Below, piece by piece: positions 22,612-22,746 of a stretch of 22,746 bases of DNA (the first letter of the stretch is position 1; each line of letters starts with the position of its first letter). This DNA comes from Lachnospiraceae bacterium. Its GTDB lineage: Bacteria > Bacillota > Clostridia > Lachnospirales > Lachnospiraceae. The translations under genes were made by a program, and so were the position numbers. The stretch lies in contig CABJAV010000039.1 of the NCBI GenBank assembly GCA_902363675.1, positions 1 to 22,746 of the forward strand, given 5' to 3'. A model generated the notes under the pieces. That model made no database searches, was not told the DNA's origin, and saw only the letters and a program-made list of their open reading frames with translations.

Positions 22612-22633
22612 CCCATTGTCTAAAGCCAATGGG
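22612..22633 (-). repeat. Right-end hairpin of IS605-type element
   Basis: CCCATTG (22612-22618) and CAATGGG (22627-22633) form a perfect 7-bp stem with loop TCTAAAGC, the same loop as in the left-end hairpin at 444-488. The tnpB stop codon lies in the loop. Confidence 0.85.
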
Positions 22634-22746
22634 CTTCCTGCTTCGCAGACCTCGTTTCTACGTTCCACTCCGGTCGGAGCAGAACAAACATCCACCGGAT
22701 GTTTTGCTCCCTACTATCTCCACAGGCGTTAATTCGGGCAGTCCCT
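22620..22746 (-). CDS. tnpB: TnpB (IS605 OrfB) C-terminal end only
   Basis: The minus strand encodes 41 codons to a TAG at 22622-22620. It begins GTARINACGD, which corresponds to the conserved NACG(D/E) element after the last RuvC motif and zinc finger of TnpB proteins, followed by a variable tail. The remainder of the gene lies to the right of the window. The reading frame overlaps the probable omega RNA and the right-end hairpin, as is usual for the family. Whether the nuclease is intact cannot be seen. Confidence 0.8.
   Translation of the reverse strand, partial: GTARINACGDSREQNIRWMFVLLRPEWNVETRSAKQEAHWL

Larger units (their letters stand above)
22604..22746 (-). mobile_element. IS200/IS605-family element, right end, truncated by window edge
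   Basis: The minus strand holds the tnpB C-terminal coding part, the right-end hairpin and a short end sequence TAGTTCAC (22611-22604). The exact terminus is inferred from the hairpin distance and from where the neighbouring reading frame loses sense; a shift of a few bases is possible. The element shares orientation and hairpin loop with the copy at the left edge. Confidence 0.75.
22604..22746 (-). ncRNA. Probable omega (right-end) RNA scaffold of TnpB, partial
   Basis: In IS605-group elements the guide RNA scaffold is transcribed from the 3' part of tnpB and the right end. Here the minus strand contains consecutive hairpins: AAACATCC/GGATGTTT (22686-22704), CTCCG/CGGAG (22668-22679), CTGC/GCAG (22638-22648) and CCCATTG/CAATGGG (22612-22633). 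This density of stems within coding sequence supports a structured RNA. The guide would be the bases just past the element end, about 22603 downward. The call is by analogy with described omega RNAs. Confidence 0.5.

Noticed and set aside
444..22633. Composite transposon formed by the two IS605-type copies
   Set aside because: The enclosed genes are core housekeeping genes in ordinary arrangement, and IS605 elements move as single strands rather than as flanking pairs; recorded only as a recombination possibility.
1..22746. CRISPR arrays, prophage genes, toxin-antitoxin or restriction systems
   Set aside because: No regularly spaced repeats and no recognisable genes of these classes in either strand; the only mobile DNA is IS605-type at the edges.

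Overview
The window looks like a chromosomal segment from a low-GC Gram-positive anaerobe of the Clostridia, most likely Lachnospiraceae. The support is the gene content (CvfB, an acyl-ACP thioesterase, a PucR-type regulator beside ftsEX, a YjfB-like small protein), AGGAGG-type ribosome binding sites, near-consensus sigma-A promoters and many intrinsic terminators. The family assignment is an inference. Nearly all genes lie on the minus strand; the one clear plus-strand gene is the small yjfB-like gene at 16029-16223.

Both edges are occupied by IS200/IS605-family elements in the same orientation. The left edge holds the first 78 codons of tnpB, a decayed tnpA and a left-end hairpin. The right edge holds the last 41 codons of tnpB, whose 3' part doubles as a probable omega (right-end) RNA, and a right-end hairpin with the same loop. 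The right element appears to have removed the 5' end of an unrecognised gene (22118-22603).

Reading from right to left in the direction of transcription: the disrupted hypothetical gene; a class A penicillin-binding protein with a yigZ/IMPACT gene; tRNA-Gln(CUG) with its own consensus promoter and terminator; an acyl-ACP thioesterase, cvfB and ridA; the divergent yjfB-like gene; an SH3/NlpC-P60 cell-wall hydrolase with a perfect sigma-A promoter; a GH25 muramidase plus Amidase_3 pair that both carry fibronectin-III-like repeats; a 0.39-kb intergenic region with five DnaA-box-like sequences inside a long inverted repeat; a divergent WecG/TagA/CpsF protein; a CdaR/PucR-type regulator with ftsE, ftsX and a CtpA-type protease; prfB with a programmed frameshift, coupled to a Tim44-like membrane zinc-ribbon protein and an SPFH-domain zinc-ribbon protein; and an ACT-domain protein with homoserine dehydrogenase.

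The dominant theme is cell-envelope growth and remodelling: PBP1A synthesis, NlpC/P60, GH25 and amidase hydrolysis, the FtsEX regulator of hydrolysis, CtpA processing, a TagA-like protein and an SPFH membrane module. The rest is housekeeping (RF2, threonine/methionine branch entry, RidA, CvfB, tRNA). I found no CRISPR array, prophage or recognisable defence operon. The least explained pieces are the DnaA-box cluster at 10789-10942, the TagA-like protein that lacks the usual active-site residues and appears to have almost no 5' leader, and the Tim44/SPFH pair attached to prfB.
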